Of a DNA stretch of 64,000 nucleotides, positions 33,149-41,080 are shown piece by piece. Within the stretch, counting starts at the first letter, position 1. Every line of letters starts with the position of its first letter. The notes beneath the pieces are model-generated. The model saw only the letters and a program-made list of their open reading frames with translations. It did no database searches and had not been told where the DNA came from. A program made the position numbers and the translations under genes. The stretch spans positions 1 through 64,000 of the forward strand of contig CAVWJW010000003.1 in NCBI GenBank assembly GCA_963755335.1. Direction: 5' to 3'. This DNA comes from UBA10649 sp963755335 (lineage in GTDB: Bacteria; Actinomycetota; Actinomycetes; S36-B12).

Positions 33149-35409
33149 TGGCGGAGGCGGGGTTCTGCTCCACCGGTCACCGCGGCGACGGCCAGGACGT
33201 CACCATCGTCGAGGCGGACGGATGGGCCGGGTTCATCGCGACGGAGATCTCCTCGCGCGCGGGTGACCCGCACCTGCACGTGCACTGCTCCCTGCCCAAC
33301 GTCCTCGTCGGACGGGACGGGGTCGTGCGCACGATGGCCGACGGCGGACGCGAGCTGATCATCAACGCGCCACGGTTCGCCGCCTGGGGGCAGGAGTACG
33401 TCATCGACGAGGCGCAGGCGCGCGGGCTTCTCGACGAGGTGTGGTTCAGCCCGTGGGCCGGCGAGTGGCAGGTCGGCGCGTTCACCGATGAGCAGATCCG
33501 GTCCGTCAGTCAGGGCCGCGAGCGGATCCTCCGCGAGGAGCTCGCCAGCGGTGACGCCGTGCCCCGCACCGCGAAGGCCAAAGCGCGCCGCGAGCGACTC
33601 GCGAAGGCACGGGTCACCGCCGCGAAGGCGGACAGGCAGCCGACCTGGGCGCAGTTGAGGGCCGCGGTCGCTGACCGGGCACGGATGCACCACTTCGACT
33701 ACGCGACGGCTCGCACCGGAACGGGTCCCGCGGCCTCGTACTGGGATCGACCACCCGCGCACTGGTCCGACCAGCAGTGGGTCGACTGGGTGGAGTGGAT
33801 GGCCTGCCGGCACGAGTCGACCACGAGTCTGGCGAAGATCCGCTCCCTGATGGACCTCGCCACCATCGGCCTGCCCGCGGACGAGCGGCTTCGGCTGACC
33901 CGGCTCGTCGTCGAGCAGGGCTTCGAACGCGCCGACTCGTCCCGGGACCTGGGCATGAAGACCGGCGGGCAGCAGTGGATCTCCCGCACCGCCCTCAACG
34001 ACGAAGCCCGACTCCTCGCACGGATGGCGATCAGCGCCCAGATGACCACGGGCCAGTCGATGCTGCAGGAGTTCCGAGCCGGGTACGGGATCGCCCGGTT
34101 CGAGGAGCAGCGCGGCTGGCAGCTCAGCGACGAACAGCGGCGCGCGGTCGAGGCGATCGTGGATGGCACCGCGCCGATCACGCTGATCTCCGGCGTCGGC
34201 GGCTCGGGCAAGACCAGCGTCCTGGCCGCCGCCCACCTCGCGATGACCGACTCGAAGGACCTGCTCGTCACGTCGACCGCGACGCGCGCCGCGTCGAAGG
34301 CCGGGCACGAGTCCGGCGCCAAGTGGCGCAGCCTCGCCTCCGCGCTGTCCCTGATCGACCGGGGCATTCCGCTGAGCGCGAAGATCATCGTCGTCGACGA
34401 GGCGTCCATGGCCGACGTCAGTTCACTCGCCCGGCTGTCGGACTGGTGCCAGGCCAACGACCGCCGACTCGTCCTGCAAGGCGACGTCGCGCAACTGCGG
34501 GCCGTCGGCGCCGGAGACGCGTTCCACGTCCTCTGCGCCGCGCACCCCGACGCCGTCGTGCGGCTCGAGACCAACCAGCGGCAGCTCACCGACGACGGCC
34601 GAGCCCTCGCCGCGGCGCTGCACGCCCGTCACCTCGACGACGCGTGGGAGGTCCTCGCCCGCACCGGGTCCGTCGCCGTCGCCCGCAACCACGACGCGAA
34701 GATCACCATCACCGCCGCCGCGGTCGCGACGTACGCGGCCGAGTACGGGGCCGAGAACGTCACCTGCGACGCGGTCACCAACGCCGAGGCCGCCGAGCTC
34801 AACGAGCGGATCCACCAGCTCCTGCTCGACCGCGGCGACCTCGACCCATCAGCAGCCCTGACGTACCGGACGCCGGCTTCCGACCGCGTCCTCGCGCCCG
34901 GCACCTGCCTGCGCGTCACGACACCGCTCGGTCACCAGGACCCAGCCCAGCGGCTCATCCGCGACCAGCGGGCCACCGTCCTGGCCGTCGAACCCGACCG
35001 CGTGCGGATCCGACTCGACGACGGTCGCGAACGGAGCATGAGCCCGCGGGTCCTGCTGGATCACCTGGACTACGGGTACGCCGCCACCACCCACAAGGCC
35101 CAAGGCCAGACCAGCACCGTCCACATCGCCACCCTCGAGCCCACCAAGGACGCCGCCAGCATGTACGTCTCGGCCAGCCGCGCACGGCAGGTCACGTTCT
35201 TCGTCCTCGACGCGCGGGACTACCTCAGCGAACGCGAACTCCACCAGGCCACCGACTGGACACCCCAGGACCTCGTCGACGAGGTCGTCGACCGCGCCAA
35301 GACCGCCATGGCCCGGCACGCCCGCGACCTCGACTCACCCGGCGCCGCACGCCGACCCCACTACGAACCCGTCTCCCGATCACACGACTCCGGCATGCGA
35401 CTCACCTAG
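33148..35409 (+). CDS. MobF relaxase/helicase, main piece (frame 3)
   Basis: 753 aa from the overlapping ATG. It completes the relaxase domain with the metal-binding three-His motif DPHLHVHCSLPNVL. After a linker comes a RecD-like superfamily-1 helicase: Walker A GVGGSGKTS, Walker B IIVVDEASM, QGDVAQLRAVGAGD, and the C-terminal motif YAATTHKAQGQT with SASRARQ. It processes the transferred strand in conjugation or mobilisation. A coupling protein is not present in the window. Upstream frames hold the missing N-terminus. Confidence 0.88.
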   Translation: MAEAGFCSTGHRGDGQDVTIVEADGWAGFIATEISSRAGDPHLHVHCSLPNVLVGRDGVVRTMADGGRELIINAPRFAAWGQEYVIDEAQARGLLDEVWFSPWAGEWQVGAFTDEQIRSVSQGRERILREELASGDAVPRTAKAKARRERLAKARVTAAKADRQPTWAQLRAAVADRARMHHFDYATARTGTGPAASYWDRPPAHWSDQQWVDWVEWMACRHESTTSLAKIRSLMDLATIGLPADERLRLTRLVVEQGFERADSSRDLGMKTGGQQWISRTALNDEARLLARMAISAQMTTGQSMLQEFRAGYGIARFEEQRGWQLSDEQRRAVEAIVDGTAPITLISGVGGSGKTSVLAAAHLAMTDSKDLLVTSTATRAASKAGHESGAKWRSLASALSLIDRGIPLSAKIIVVDEASMADVSSLARLSDWCQANDRRLVLQGDVAQLRAVGAGDAFHVLCAAHPDAVVRLETNQRQLTDDGRALAAALHARHLDDAWEVLARTGSVAVARNHDAKITITAAAVATYAAEYGAENVTCDAVTNAEAAELNERIHQLLLDRGDLDPSAALTYRTPASDRVLAPGTCLRVTTPLGHQDPAQRLIRDQRATVLAVEPDRVRIRLDDGRERSMSPRVLLDHLDYGYAATTHKAQGQTSTVHIATLEPTKDAASMYVSASRARQVTFFVLDARDYLSERELHQATDWTPQDLVDEVVDRAKTAMARHARDLDSPGAARRPHYEPVSRSHDSGMRLT

Positions 35410-35453
35410 GCACAGGACACAACGACTGACCAGGCGTTGAAAACGCAAACTTG

Positions 35454-35564
35454 CGAGGCACCGAAGCGGCCACGCGTTTGTGAGGGTAGGAGCACCCGAC
35501 ACGAAATTGATCCCGAAGAATACGAGGTACCGAGGGGTCCATTCCGTTGTGAGGGTAGGAGCAC
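35454..35564. repeat. Two 42-bp direct repeats, 69 bp apart
   Basis: 35454-35495 and 35523-35564 both begin CGAGG(C/T)ACCGA and end with TTGTGAGGGTAGGAGCAC, while the middle differs. They lie directly upstream of the excisionase-like gene and downstream of the relaxase. Likely protein-binding sites (Xis/Int arm or autoregulation) or a duplicated leader. Confidence 0.7.
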
Positions 35565-35583
35565 AAATCGAGAGGACCCGATC

Positions 35584-35889
35584 ATGACCATTACCGACCC
35601 AGCACGCACGAACGCGTCTGTCCCTGCACAGTCGTCACCCGCCCCAACCTGGCTGACTGTGGAGGAGACCGCCAAACTCCTCGGCCTGTCCCCGAAGACC
35701 GTCCTCAGGGCGTACCGCGGCGAAGGTCCCTACGGCGAGTGCCCATTGCCCGGGTACCGCGCGAGCCGCAAGGTGTTGCGGTTCACGGCCGAGGACGTGA
35801 ACCGGTGGATGCTCGGCTTCGAGACGCCGCGGGATCACGTCCGTGACTACGAAGGCACGGGGCGCTTGCGCGCCCGACGCGGTGCCTGA
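35584..35889 (+). CDS. xis: Excisionase-like HTH protein
   Basis: 101 aa. WLTVEETAKLLGLSPKTVLR, RAYRGEG, GYRASRKVLRFTAEDVNRWM is the MerR-like winged helix of the HTH_17/excisionase family. Such proteins direct the integrase to excise or act as small regulators. ATG 35584 has GAGAGGACC upstream; the longer frame reads through the direct repeats. It lies between the relaxase and the integrase, as in many actinobacterial elements. The excisionase role is by family and position. Confidence 0.75.
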   Translation: MTITDPARTNASVPAQSSPAPTWLTVEETAKLLGLSPKTVLRAYRGEGPYGECPLPGYRASRKVLRFTAEDVNRWMLGFETPRDHVRDYEGTGRLRARRGA

Positions 35890-36135
35890 TGCGGCCAAGG
35901 GCAGAGCGGGACCGAGCTGGCCACGAGCGAAGCGCCGAGTCCGAGGCGCCGTAATGAGGTCCAGTCCCGCACGAGGCGTCGCCTTCGCGGGCCGCCACAT
36001 CTGTGGTGGGCTCGAGGGCCATTCCGCCATTGAGCGTGCGCTCGATGACCGACAGGGTGCCTCGCGGCAGGCGTCCCAGGACTGCCGAGGGGCGAACGCC
36101 GCCGACGGACTCTCGATGGACGGGGCTGCCGCGGT

Positions 36136-36705
36136 TCAAGCCTTACTTTGCGCGGGCCGGTATCGCAGGGCGACCGCCCCCGACTGGAGGTCATGGCGAT
36201 CGACGAGCTCGAGCTGGATGGGTTCGCGCAGACCGGCGAGCAACGTCGGCCCGTGCCCGGCAAGGACCGGCTGGACAAGGAACTCGTAGTCGTCAATCAG
36301 TCCCAGATCAGCCAAGGCCAGGGGGAGCGTCACGCCGCCTACCCACAGACCCTCGCCGGACTTCTGCTTGAGCCGCTGAACAAATGGCCCTAGGTCGCCT
36401 CGCACCAGTTCGGCATTCCAATCGACCCCGCTAAGGGTGCTCGACACCACGTACTTCTTCGCCCGGTCGATGGCCTCGGCGAAGGGGACCTGCCACTGCC
36501 CCATCCACTCAGGCCACATTCCCGTGGCCGGCTTCCGCCACGCCGACTGCATCATTTCGTAGGTCACTCGGCCGAAGAGCAGGGCATCGGCTCGCTCCAT
36601 CTCGGCGGTCCAGTAGCGCATCGACTCCTCGTCCGGGGGCAGACCCGCCTCGTGATGGCAGCAGCCGTCGAGCGTTACGTTGATCGAGTATCTAAGTGGT
36701 CTCAT
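36136..36705 (-). CDS. Dihydrofolate-reductase-family (RibD C-terminal) protein
   Basis: 189 aa. YSINVTLDGCCHHEAGLP, ALLFGRVTYEMMQSAW, YVVSSTL, GLWVGGVTLPLALADLGLIDDYEFLVQPVLAG is the RibD_C/DHFR-like fold found in stand-alone NADPH-dependent reductases of unknown substrate. ATG 36705 has GGGAGAG at the right distance. It is the only clearly metabolic gene in the right half of the element. Confidence 0.85.
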   Translation of the reverse strand: MRPLRYSINVTLDGCCHHEAGLPPDEESMRYWTAEMERADALLFGRVTYEMMQSAWRKPATGMWPEWMGQWQVPFAEAIDRAKKYVVSSTLSGVDWNAELVRGDLGPFVQRLKQKSGEGLWVGGVTLPLALADLGLIDDYEFLVQPVLAGHGPTLLAGLREPIQLELVDRHDLQSGAVALRYRPAQSKA

Positions 36706-36809
36706 CGCATGCTCTCCCATGATGCGCCCCGCTTTCACTGCACCGTACTCACACCCCTTCGGGCACCGTTACTCTTCGGCGCTCCGATCGCGCCGAGCGG
36801 CCGTGTCGG

Positions 36810-36815
36810 TAGATT
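36810..36815 (+). promoter_or_regulatory. -10 box of leaderless promoter
   Basis: TAGATT followed by exactly 6 nt and an ATG at 36822 that opens a 12-codon leader frame. Confidence 0.55.
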
Positions 36816-36821
36816 CATGGA

Positions 36822-36860
36822 ATGGCGGATCACCATCTCCAGCTCACGGGTCACGGGTGA
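36822..36860 (+). CDS. 12-aa leader peptide
   Basis: Frame MADHHLQLTGHG starts at the expected transcription start and ends in TGA at 36858-36860, overlapping by one base the ATG of the repeat protein (TGATG). This would deliver ribosomes to a start codon that has no ribosome site of its own. No regulatory ligand is suggested by its composition (three His). Confidence 0.45.
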   Translation: MADHHLQLTGHG

Positions 36861-37240
36861 TGAACGAGCACGACGATCAGGGTCGGCCGACGGGGCTCTG
36901 GGAGGAGCGGTTCTCCGATGGCGGCCTGTCTGGGACGGGACCCTATGAGGACGGCGAGAAGTCGGGTGAGTGGACCTACTGGTACAAGAACAACCAACTC
37001 AAGGCGCGTGGCACGTACGACCACGGCGAACTCGACGGCACCTGGGTCTGGTACCGAGCAGGCGGCGGTCTGCTGCAAGAAGGCGCCTTCGTGCAGGGCC
37101 TTCAGGACGGTCCGTGGTCCCGGTACCACTCGAACGGCAATTTGCTCGATCAAGGTATGTACGTATTGGGGAAGAAGACCGGCGAGTGGGTCTCGTTCGA
37201 TCGCACCGGGAAGCTGAACCGCACGACCAAGCATCGATAG
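36860..37240 (+). CDS. MORN/YwqK-type repeat protein
   Basis: 126 aa built of five repeats of about 22 residues with the pattern DG...SGEW.YWY.N..L...GTY..G...G.W, as in the YwqK/MORN repeat superfamily. Acidic, soluble, no signal peptide. In other bacteria such proteins occur as antitoxin-like or immunity partners, but no toxin is adjacent here. Start chosen from the TGATG overlap with the leader peptide; GTG 36857 immediately before is possible. Confidence 0.8.
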   Translation: MNEHDDQGRPTGLWEERFSDGGLSGTGPYEDGEKSGEWTYWYKNNQLKARGTYDHGELDGTWVWYRAGGGLLQEGAFVQGLQDGPWSRYHSNGNLLDQGMYVLGKKTGEWVSFDRTGKLNRTTKHR

Positions 37241-37378
37241 GTCCCGCCGCGGCCACGTGGTCCTACCGTCGCCGATTTGCGTGAGCTGCAGTTGAACCGT
37301 CGACGTTCAGGCCTAACTCCTGAAGCCGATTCGCCATCTACAAGGGCGACCTGCGAATGGATGACCGAGATGCGCCTG

Positions 37379-38566
37379 TCAGGCGGCGAAAAGGCGTGCG
37401 ATCGCCTCGGCGGGAGCATGCCGGGCCTTGTCCATCAGGTGCGCGTAGATGCGCAGCAGCACCGCAGGGTCGTGACCTAGGCGATCGGCCACCGTCATGA
37501 CGGGGATGCCTTCGTCAAGCAGCCAGGACGCGTGCGCGTGGCGAAGGTCATGGAGAGTCGGCTCGAAGGACAGCACGTCGTCGTCGAGTGCGGCACGCAC
37601 GGCGGGGCGCCAGATCCTCTGATGGAAGTTGTTGTAGGCAACGACGGTGCCGTACGCGGTTTGGAAGACCTCTTCGCTGCCGCGGCGCCGTGAGATCAAC
37701 GCGCGCAGCATCTCGGCCAGCTGTGGATCAATCGGGACGACACGATGGCCATCCATGCTCTTGGGACCGCCTCGCTCGTAGACGCCGTAGCGCTCCGTGC
37801 GCTTCCACGCCTCCTCCACGTTGATGAGGGGCACGTCGCGGTCGAGTTCGAGGCGTCGGGCCACCAGTGCCGTCGCCTCGCTAAACCTCATGCCGGTGCG
37901 AGCCAGAGTCTCGATCAGCGGCACATAGTGCACGGGGATGTAGGCCAGCAAGGACCGGTATTCGTCGACGCTGAGTGCCTGGACCTTCTTGCGCTTCGAC
38001 CGACCTGGCCCCAGACCGGTGGCGAGGTTGCGCTGAATGTGGCCCATCTTCACCATCAGCGACAGACCGCTTGAAAGCCGGCTGTGTGCGCCACGGCGGG
38101 TCTTGGCCGACAAGGTGTTGTCGGTGAGCTTTTGGAACCGCAGTGGCCCGCCGGTGTTCGCATGCCGCTCGCGCAGGCGGATGTGCCAGTCGAGGATGTC
38201 CTCAACCGTCACGTTCTCCACGGGCAGACCCGCTAGGGGGTCATCCTCAGGCAGGTAGCGGTCCACCTCGCGCCGATAGCCCGCGATCGTGCCGCGGTCG
38301 GCTCGCTGGTTCACGTCGATGGCCCGGATGCAGGCCGACCGGACTGTGTAGCCGCACAGCAGTTCGTCCGGCCGGGGATAGCCGATTCCCTTGACCCAGC
38401 CTGGGGGCCATCGGTCGCCGTTCGCCTCGACATCGCGCAGGAAGGCCTTGGCCTGTAGGTCGCGCCCGGGGCCGAAGGTCTCGGACTGCTTGCGGCCGTC
38501 CTGGCGCCAGGCGACCCGCAGGGCGGGACGCCCGCCGGAGCCGGTTCGCTTCTCGATGGAGGCCAC
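37379..38566 (-). CDS. int: Tyrosine recombinase (integrase)
   Basis: 395 aa. N-terminal arm-binding domain (VASIEKRTGSGGRPALRVAW), core-binding SAM-like domain (about 65-175) and catalytic domain with Arg in TGMRFSEA, HDLRHAHASWLL (H-x-x-R), GHDPAVLLRIYAH (His, then Tyr nucleophile). GTG 38566 is preferred to ATG 38626 because a TATGGT -10 box lies exactly 6 nt upstream and the product then starts like other actinobacterial integrases. It lies 134 nt from the tRNA-His 3' end, oriented away from it, and is expected to recombine at the 23-bp att core. Confidence 0.93.
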   Translation of the reverse strand: MASIEKRTGSGGRPALRVAWRQDGRKQSETFGPGRDLQAKAFLRDVEANGDRWPPGWVKGIGYPRPDELLCGYTVRSACIRAIDVNQRADRGTIAGYRREVDRYLPEDDPLAGLPVENVTVEDILDWHIRLRERHANTGGPLRFQKLTDNTLSAKTRRGAHSRLSSGLSLMVKMGHIQRNLATGLGPGRSKRKKVQALSVDEYRSLLAYIPVHYVPLIETLARTGMRFSEATALVARRLELDRDVPLINVEEAWKRTERYGVYERGGPKSMDGHRVVPIDPQLAEMLRALISRRRGSEEVFQTAYGTVVAYNNFHQRIWRPAVRAALDDDVLSFEPTLHDLRHAHASWLLDEGIPVMTVADRLGHDPAVLLRIYAHLMDKARHAPAEAIARLFAA

Positions 38567-38572
38567 GTGGGG

Positions 38573-38578
38573 ACCATA
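38573..38578 (-). promoter_or_regulatory. -10 box of leaderless promoter (integrase)
   Basis: TATGGT on the minus strand, 6 nt before the integrase GTG. Confidence 0.5.
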
Positions 38579-38700
38579 AGGCGAGGCCCCGACAAAGGGA
38601 AGAAGGTGCCCGAAACCGGGGTCCATTGGGGGCTACTGTCCCCAAATTGTCCCCAAGAATCGGACACCTTCTAAAAAGTCGTTGCAGCGCAACAACTATC

Positions 38701-38723
38701 TGGGGTGAGTGACGGGACTTGAA
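38701..38723. repeat. att site, right end (tRNA 3' end)
   Basis: Covers CCA, discriminator, acceptor 3' strand and T-arm of tRNA-His. Exact duplicate at 10714; 21/23 match at 9713. Confidence 0.8.
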
Positions 38724-38777
38724 CCCGCGACCACCTGGACCACAACCAGGTGCTCTACCAACTGAGCTACACCCACC
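38701..38777 (-). tRNA. tRNA-His (anticodon GTG)
   Basis: Reads on the minus strand with 7-bp acceptor stem, the extra G-1 opposite C73 that is diagnostic of tRNA-His, D-arm AGCTCAGTTGGTAGAGC, anticodon stem CCTGG/CCAGG around TTGTGGT, T-arm GCGGGTTCAAGTCCCGT, and encoded CCA. Its 3' 23 bp (38701-38723) are repeated at 10714-10736 and form the right att site. Confidence 0.97.
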
Positions 38778-38890
38778 ATGAGCATCGCGGCGCGCTGGGC
38801 GCCGTCCTGTCATCCCGCAATGTCGCGGGAACGCGATCCTATCGAAGCCCCTGCCGCGGTCGCATCGGGCCCGACCGTTGGGGCCAGCGG

Positions 38891-39538
38891 CTAGGAGTGG
38901 CCGGTCTCCTCGTCGTCGGGGCCGGCCGGCACGGTGTGGTCGACGATGTGGTTCACGCCGATGGCCTTGGCGGTGTCGGAGTCCGGGCCGGGATGCGGGA
39001 CGAAGGCTGCGTCGCGGTAGAAGCGCAGCTCGGCGATGGACTCGCGGATGTCGCCGAGGGCCCGATGGTTGCCGTTCTTCTCGGGTGTCGCGAAGTAGAC
39101 GCGCGGGAACCAGCGCCGCACCATCTCCTTGAAGCTCGACACGTCGACGAGGCGGTAGTGCAGGTGCTGGTCGATGGCCGGCATGTATCGGGCGAGGAAC
39201 CCGCGGTCGACGTAGACGCTCGACCCGGCGAGCGGCGCCTTGCGCGCCTCCGGCACGTGCGACTGAACGTAGGCAAGCACGAGTGCCTCGGCCTCCGCGA
39301 GTGGAATGCCGTCGGGGATCTCGGTGATCAGACCGGACTCGGTGTGCATGTTGACGACGAACGGGTCCATCGCGGCGAGCGGCTCGTCGTTCGGCTTGAC
39401 CACGAGGCTGATGCCCGAGTCGAGCTCTGTCAGGTCTGCCTCGGTGACGATGCACGCAATCTCGACGATCTCGTCGAAGGACGGGTCGAGCCCGGTCATC
39501 TCGAGGTCGATCCATACCAAGCGTTCCGCGGCGGCCAT
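38891..39538 (-). CDS. orn: Oligoribonuclease
   Basis: 215-aa 3'-5' exonuclease for 2-5 nt RNAs and for pGpG, the product of EAL phosphodiesterases. DEDDh motifs: WIDLEMTGL (Asp, Glu), then a central acidic motif before YVDRGFLARYMP, and HRALGDIRESI (His, Asp). The C-terminal extension of about 30 residues is longer than in E. coli. Proximity to tRNA-His is common in actinobacteria. A TAGGCT box lies 6 nt before the ATG, indicating a leaderless mRNA. Confidence 0.96.
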   Translation of the reverse strand: MAAAERLVWIDLEMTGLDPSFDEIVEIACIVTEADLTELDSGISLVVKPNDEPLAAMDPFVVNMHTESGLITEIPDGIPLAEAEALVLAYVQSHVPEARKAPLAGSSVYVDRGFLARYMPAIDQHLHYRLVDVSSFKEMVRRWFPRVYFATPEKNGNHRALGDIRESIAELRFYRDAAFVPHPGPDSDTAKAIGVNHIVDHTVPAGPDDEETGHS

Positions 39539-39544
39539 GACGCC

Positions 39545-39550
39545 AGCCTA
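39545..39550 (-). promoter_or_regulatory. -10 box of leaderless promoter (orn)
   Basis: TAGGCT on the minus strand, 6 nt before the orn start codon. Confidence 0.6.
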
Positions 39551-39583
39551 GGAGGCCGGGCCGATCCAGACGAGCCGGTATCG

Positions 39584-40000
39584 CTAGCGGACCAGCCAGC
39601 GGACGATGTCGAACTCGGTGATGATCCCGACCAGACGGTCCCGGCTGTCGAGCACCGGCACGGCCTCGACGGCGTTGTCGGCCATGATCCGGGCGGCGAC
39701 GATGGGCGACTCGTCGGGCGTGACGGAAACCAGGGGCACCATCGCCAGCACTTCGCTGACCTTGCGCTTGCCGAGGTTCTCGGCAGTCGCGGGCACCTCG
39801 GCGAGGATGTTGCGGTCGCTCAGCACGCCCATGCATCCGCCGTTCTCGTTGATGACCACGAGGTGGCGAAGGCCCGACACGAAGAGCAGCTGCCATGCGT
39901 CCCACAGCGACTCGGTGATCTCGACGGTCAGTACGGGATTGGACATGATGTCCGCGATCACGGTGTCACGGTGGGAGTCGAACACTTCTGCAGCGGTCAT
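39584..40000 (-). CDS. Two-CBS-domain protein
   Basis: 138 aa, a tandem CBS pair (Bateman module): ADIMSNPVLTVEITES ... GLRHLVVINENGGCMGVLSDRNIL, and SEVLAMVPLVSVTPDES ... AVPVLDSRDRLVGIITEFDIVRW. Such stand-alone modules bind adenine nucleotides and sense energy state. Its ATG overlaps the TGA of the universal-stress gene (ATGA), so the two are co-translated, fitting a stress/energy-sensing operon. Confidence 0.93.
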   Translation of the reverse strand: MTAAEVFDSHRDTVIADIMSNPVLTVEITESLWDAWQLLFVSGLRHLVVINENGGCMGVLSDRNILAEVPATAENLGKRKVSEVLAMVPLVSVTPDESPIVAARIMADNAVEAVPVLDSRDRLVGIITEFDIVRWLVR

Positions 40001-40902
40001 GCCGCACTCCGCTCTGGCTCGTGCGGTGGCACGACGACCACGGGTCGATGGGACTTGTGCAGCAGTCCGTTGCTGACGGAACCGAGCAGCGCGCCCATGG
40101 CCGGGCCGTGCCCGTGGGTACCGACGACGATCAGCGCGGCGCGCTCGGCCGCCTCGAGGATCGCCTGGACCGCCGGTGCGCGCACGAGGCGCTCCTCGAC
40201 GTCGACGTCGGGGTAGAGGTCGCGGAACCCGGCCAGCACCTCGGCAGTGAGCCGGACCTCCTCATCCGCCACATCGCTGAGCGCCACCGGGACGGGCCCG
40301 TTGGGCACGATCAGCAGGTCGTACGCGGGAACGTCCCAGGCATGCACGGCGACGACGCGCCAGCCGTGACGGCTGGCCTGGTCGAAGGCGAAGGAGAGGG
40401 CCGACTCGGCGCCTGGCGAACCATCGATGCCGACGACGACGGTGTCGGCCTCCGGCGGCGCAGCCTCGCGCATCACCGCGACCGGGCACTGCGAGTGCGC
40501 GGCCACCTGTGCGCCGACCGAGCCGAGGAGGAGGCCCGCGAAGCCGCCGCGTCCGCGCGAACCGACGACGACGAGATGAGCGGACTCGGATGCCTCCAGC
40601 AGGACGGCGCTGGGCGACCCAACAGCAACCCGGGTCAGCGCGTCGGGCACGGCGACGGCTGCAGCGGTCGCCAGAAGCTGTTCATGGGCCTGCTGCTCGA
40701 GCTCGTCGAGGAGGTCGAGGCTCGGGGGCAGGCTTACCCCGAGGCCGCCGGTGGCAACCGGCGGCATGAGCGCATGAACGAGAGTCAGTCCGCGGCCAAG
40801 AAGGCGCGACTGGTCGGCAGCCCAGGCTGCAGCGACGACGGCCGACGGCGAACCGTCGAAGCCGACGACGACGCGATCGGTGAAGGCATCCCCGTCGTTC
40901 AT
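39997..40902 (-). CDS. Tandem universal stress protein
   Basis: 301 aa, two UspA domains. Each begins VVVGFDGSPSA / VVVGIDGSPGA and ends in the ATP-binding motif G-x2-G-x9-G-S (GSRGRGGFAGLLLGSVGA and GTHGHGPAMGALLGSVS). ATP-binding type like mycobacterial Rv2623-type proteins. ATG 40902 is taken as start; ATG 40920 (MGHAGS) is possible. Translationally coupled to the CBS gene. Confidence 0.9.
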   Translation of the reverse strand: MNDGDAFTDRVVVGFDGSPSAVVAAAWAADQSRLLGRGLTLVHALMPPVATGGLGVSLPPSLDLLDELEQQAHEQLLATAAAVAVPDALTRVAVGSPSAVLLEASESAHLVVVGSRGRGGFAGLLLGSVGAQVAAHSQCPVAVMREAAPPEADTVVVGIDGSPGAESALSFAFDQASRHGWRVVAVHAWDVPAYDLLIVPNGPVPVALSDVADEEVRLTAEVLAGFRDLYPDVDVEERLVRAPAVQAILEAAERAALIVVGTHGHGPAMGALLGSVSNGLLHKSHRPVVVVPPHEPERSAA

Positions 40903-41080
40903 GGATCCAGCATGGCCCATTGTCCGCTGCGGACAAATGAGGAGACAGACCTCGGCGGCAGGGACCAAAGTCCCCATTCTGTGACGAATTCCCGCAACGT
41001 CGTGACCGCCGGATGCCCTATCGGCGGCCCTACACTGCGAGCCAAGGGCAGCGGGGGGCCACGACCAGCGAGGAGTGAAC

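Larger units (their letters stand above)
10714..38723. mobile_element. Integrative element in tRNA-His (about 28 kb)
   Basis: Bounded by perfect 23-bp direct repeats, one of which is the 3' end of the tRNA-His gene. A tyrosine integrase lies beside the tRNA end, and the interior holds an excisionase-like HTH protein, a MobF relaxase and an AT-rich oriT candidate. Most cargo is cyclic-di-GMP signalling genes plus small unknown proteins. No type IV secretion genes are visible, so it would be mobilisable rather than self-transmissible. The relaxase is frame-broken, so mobility now is uncertain. Confidence 0.75.

Noticed and set aside
10714..38723. Prophage interpretation of the element
   Set aside because: No capsid, terminase, portal or tail genes; the relaxase points to a mobilisable or conjugative element instead.
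38247..39905. Minus-strand open frame of 552 codons crossing orn, tRNA-His and the integrase start
   Set aside because: Arg-rich shadow frame that runs through a tRNA gene and two well-supported proteins.
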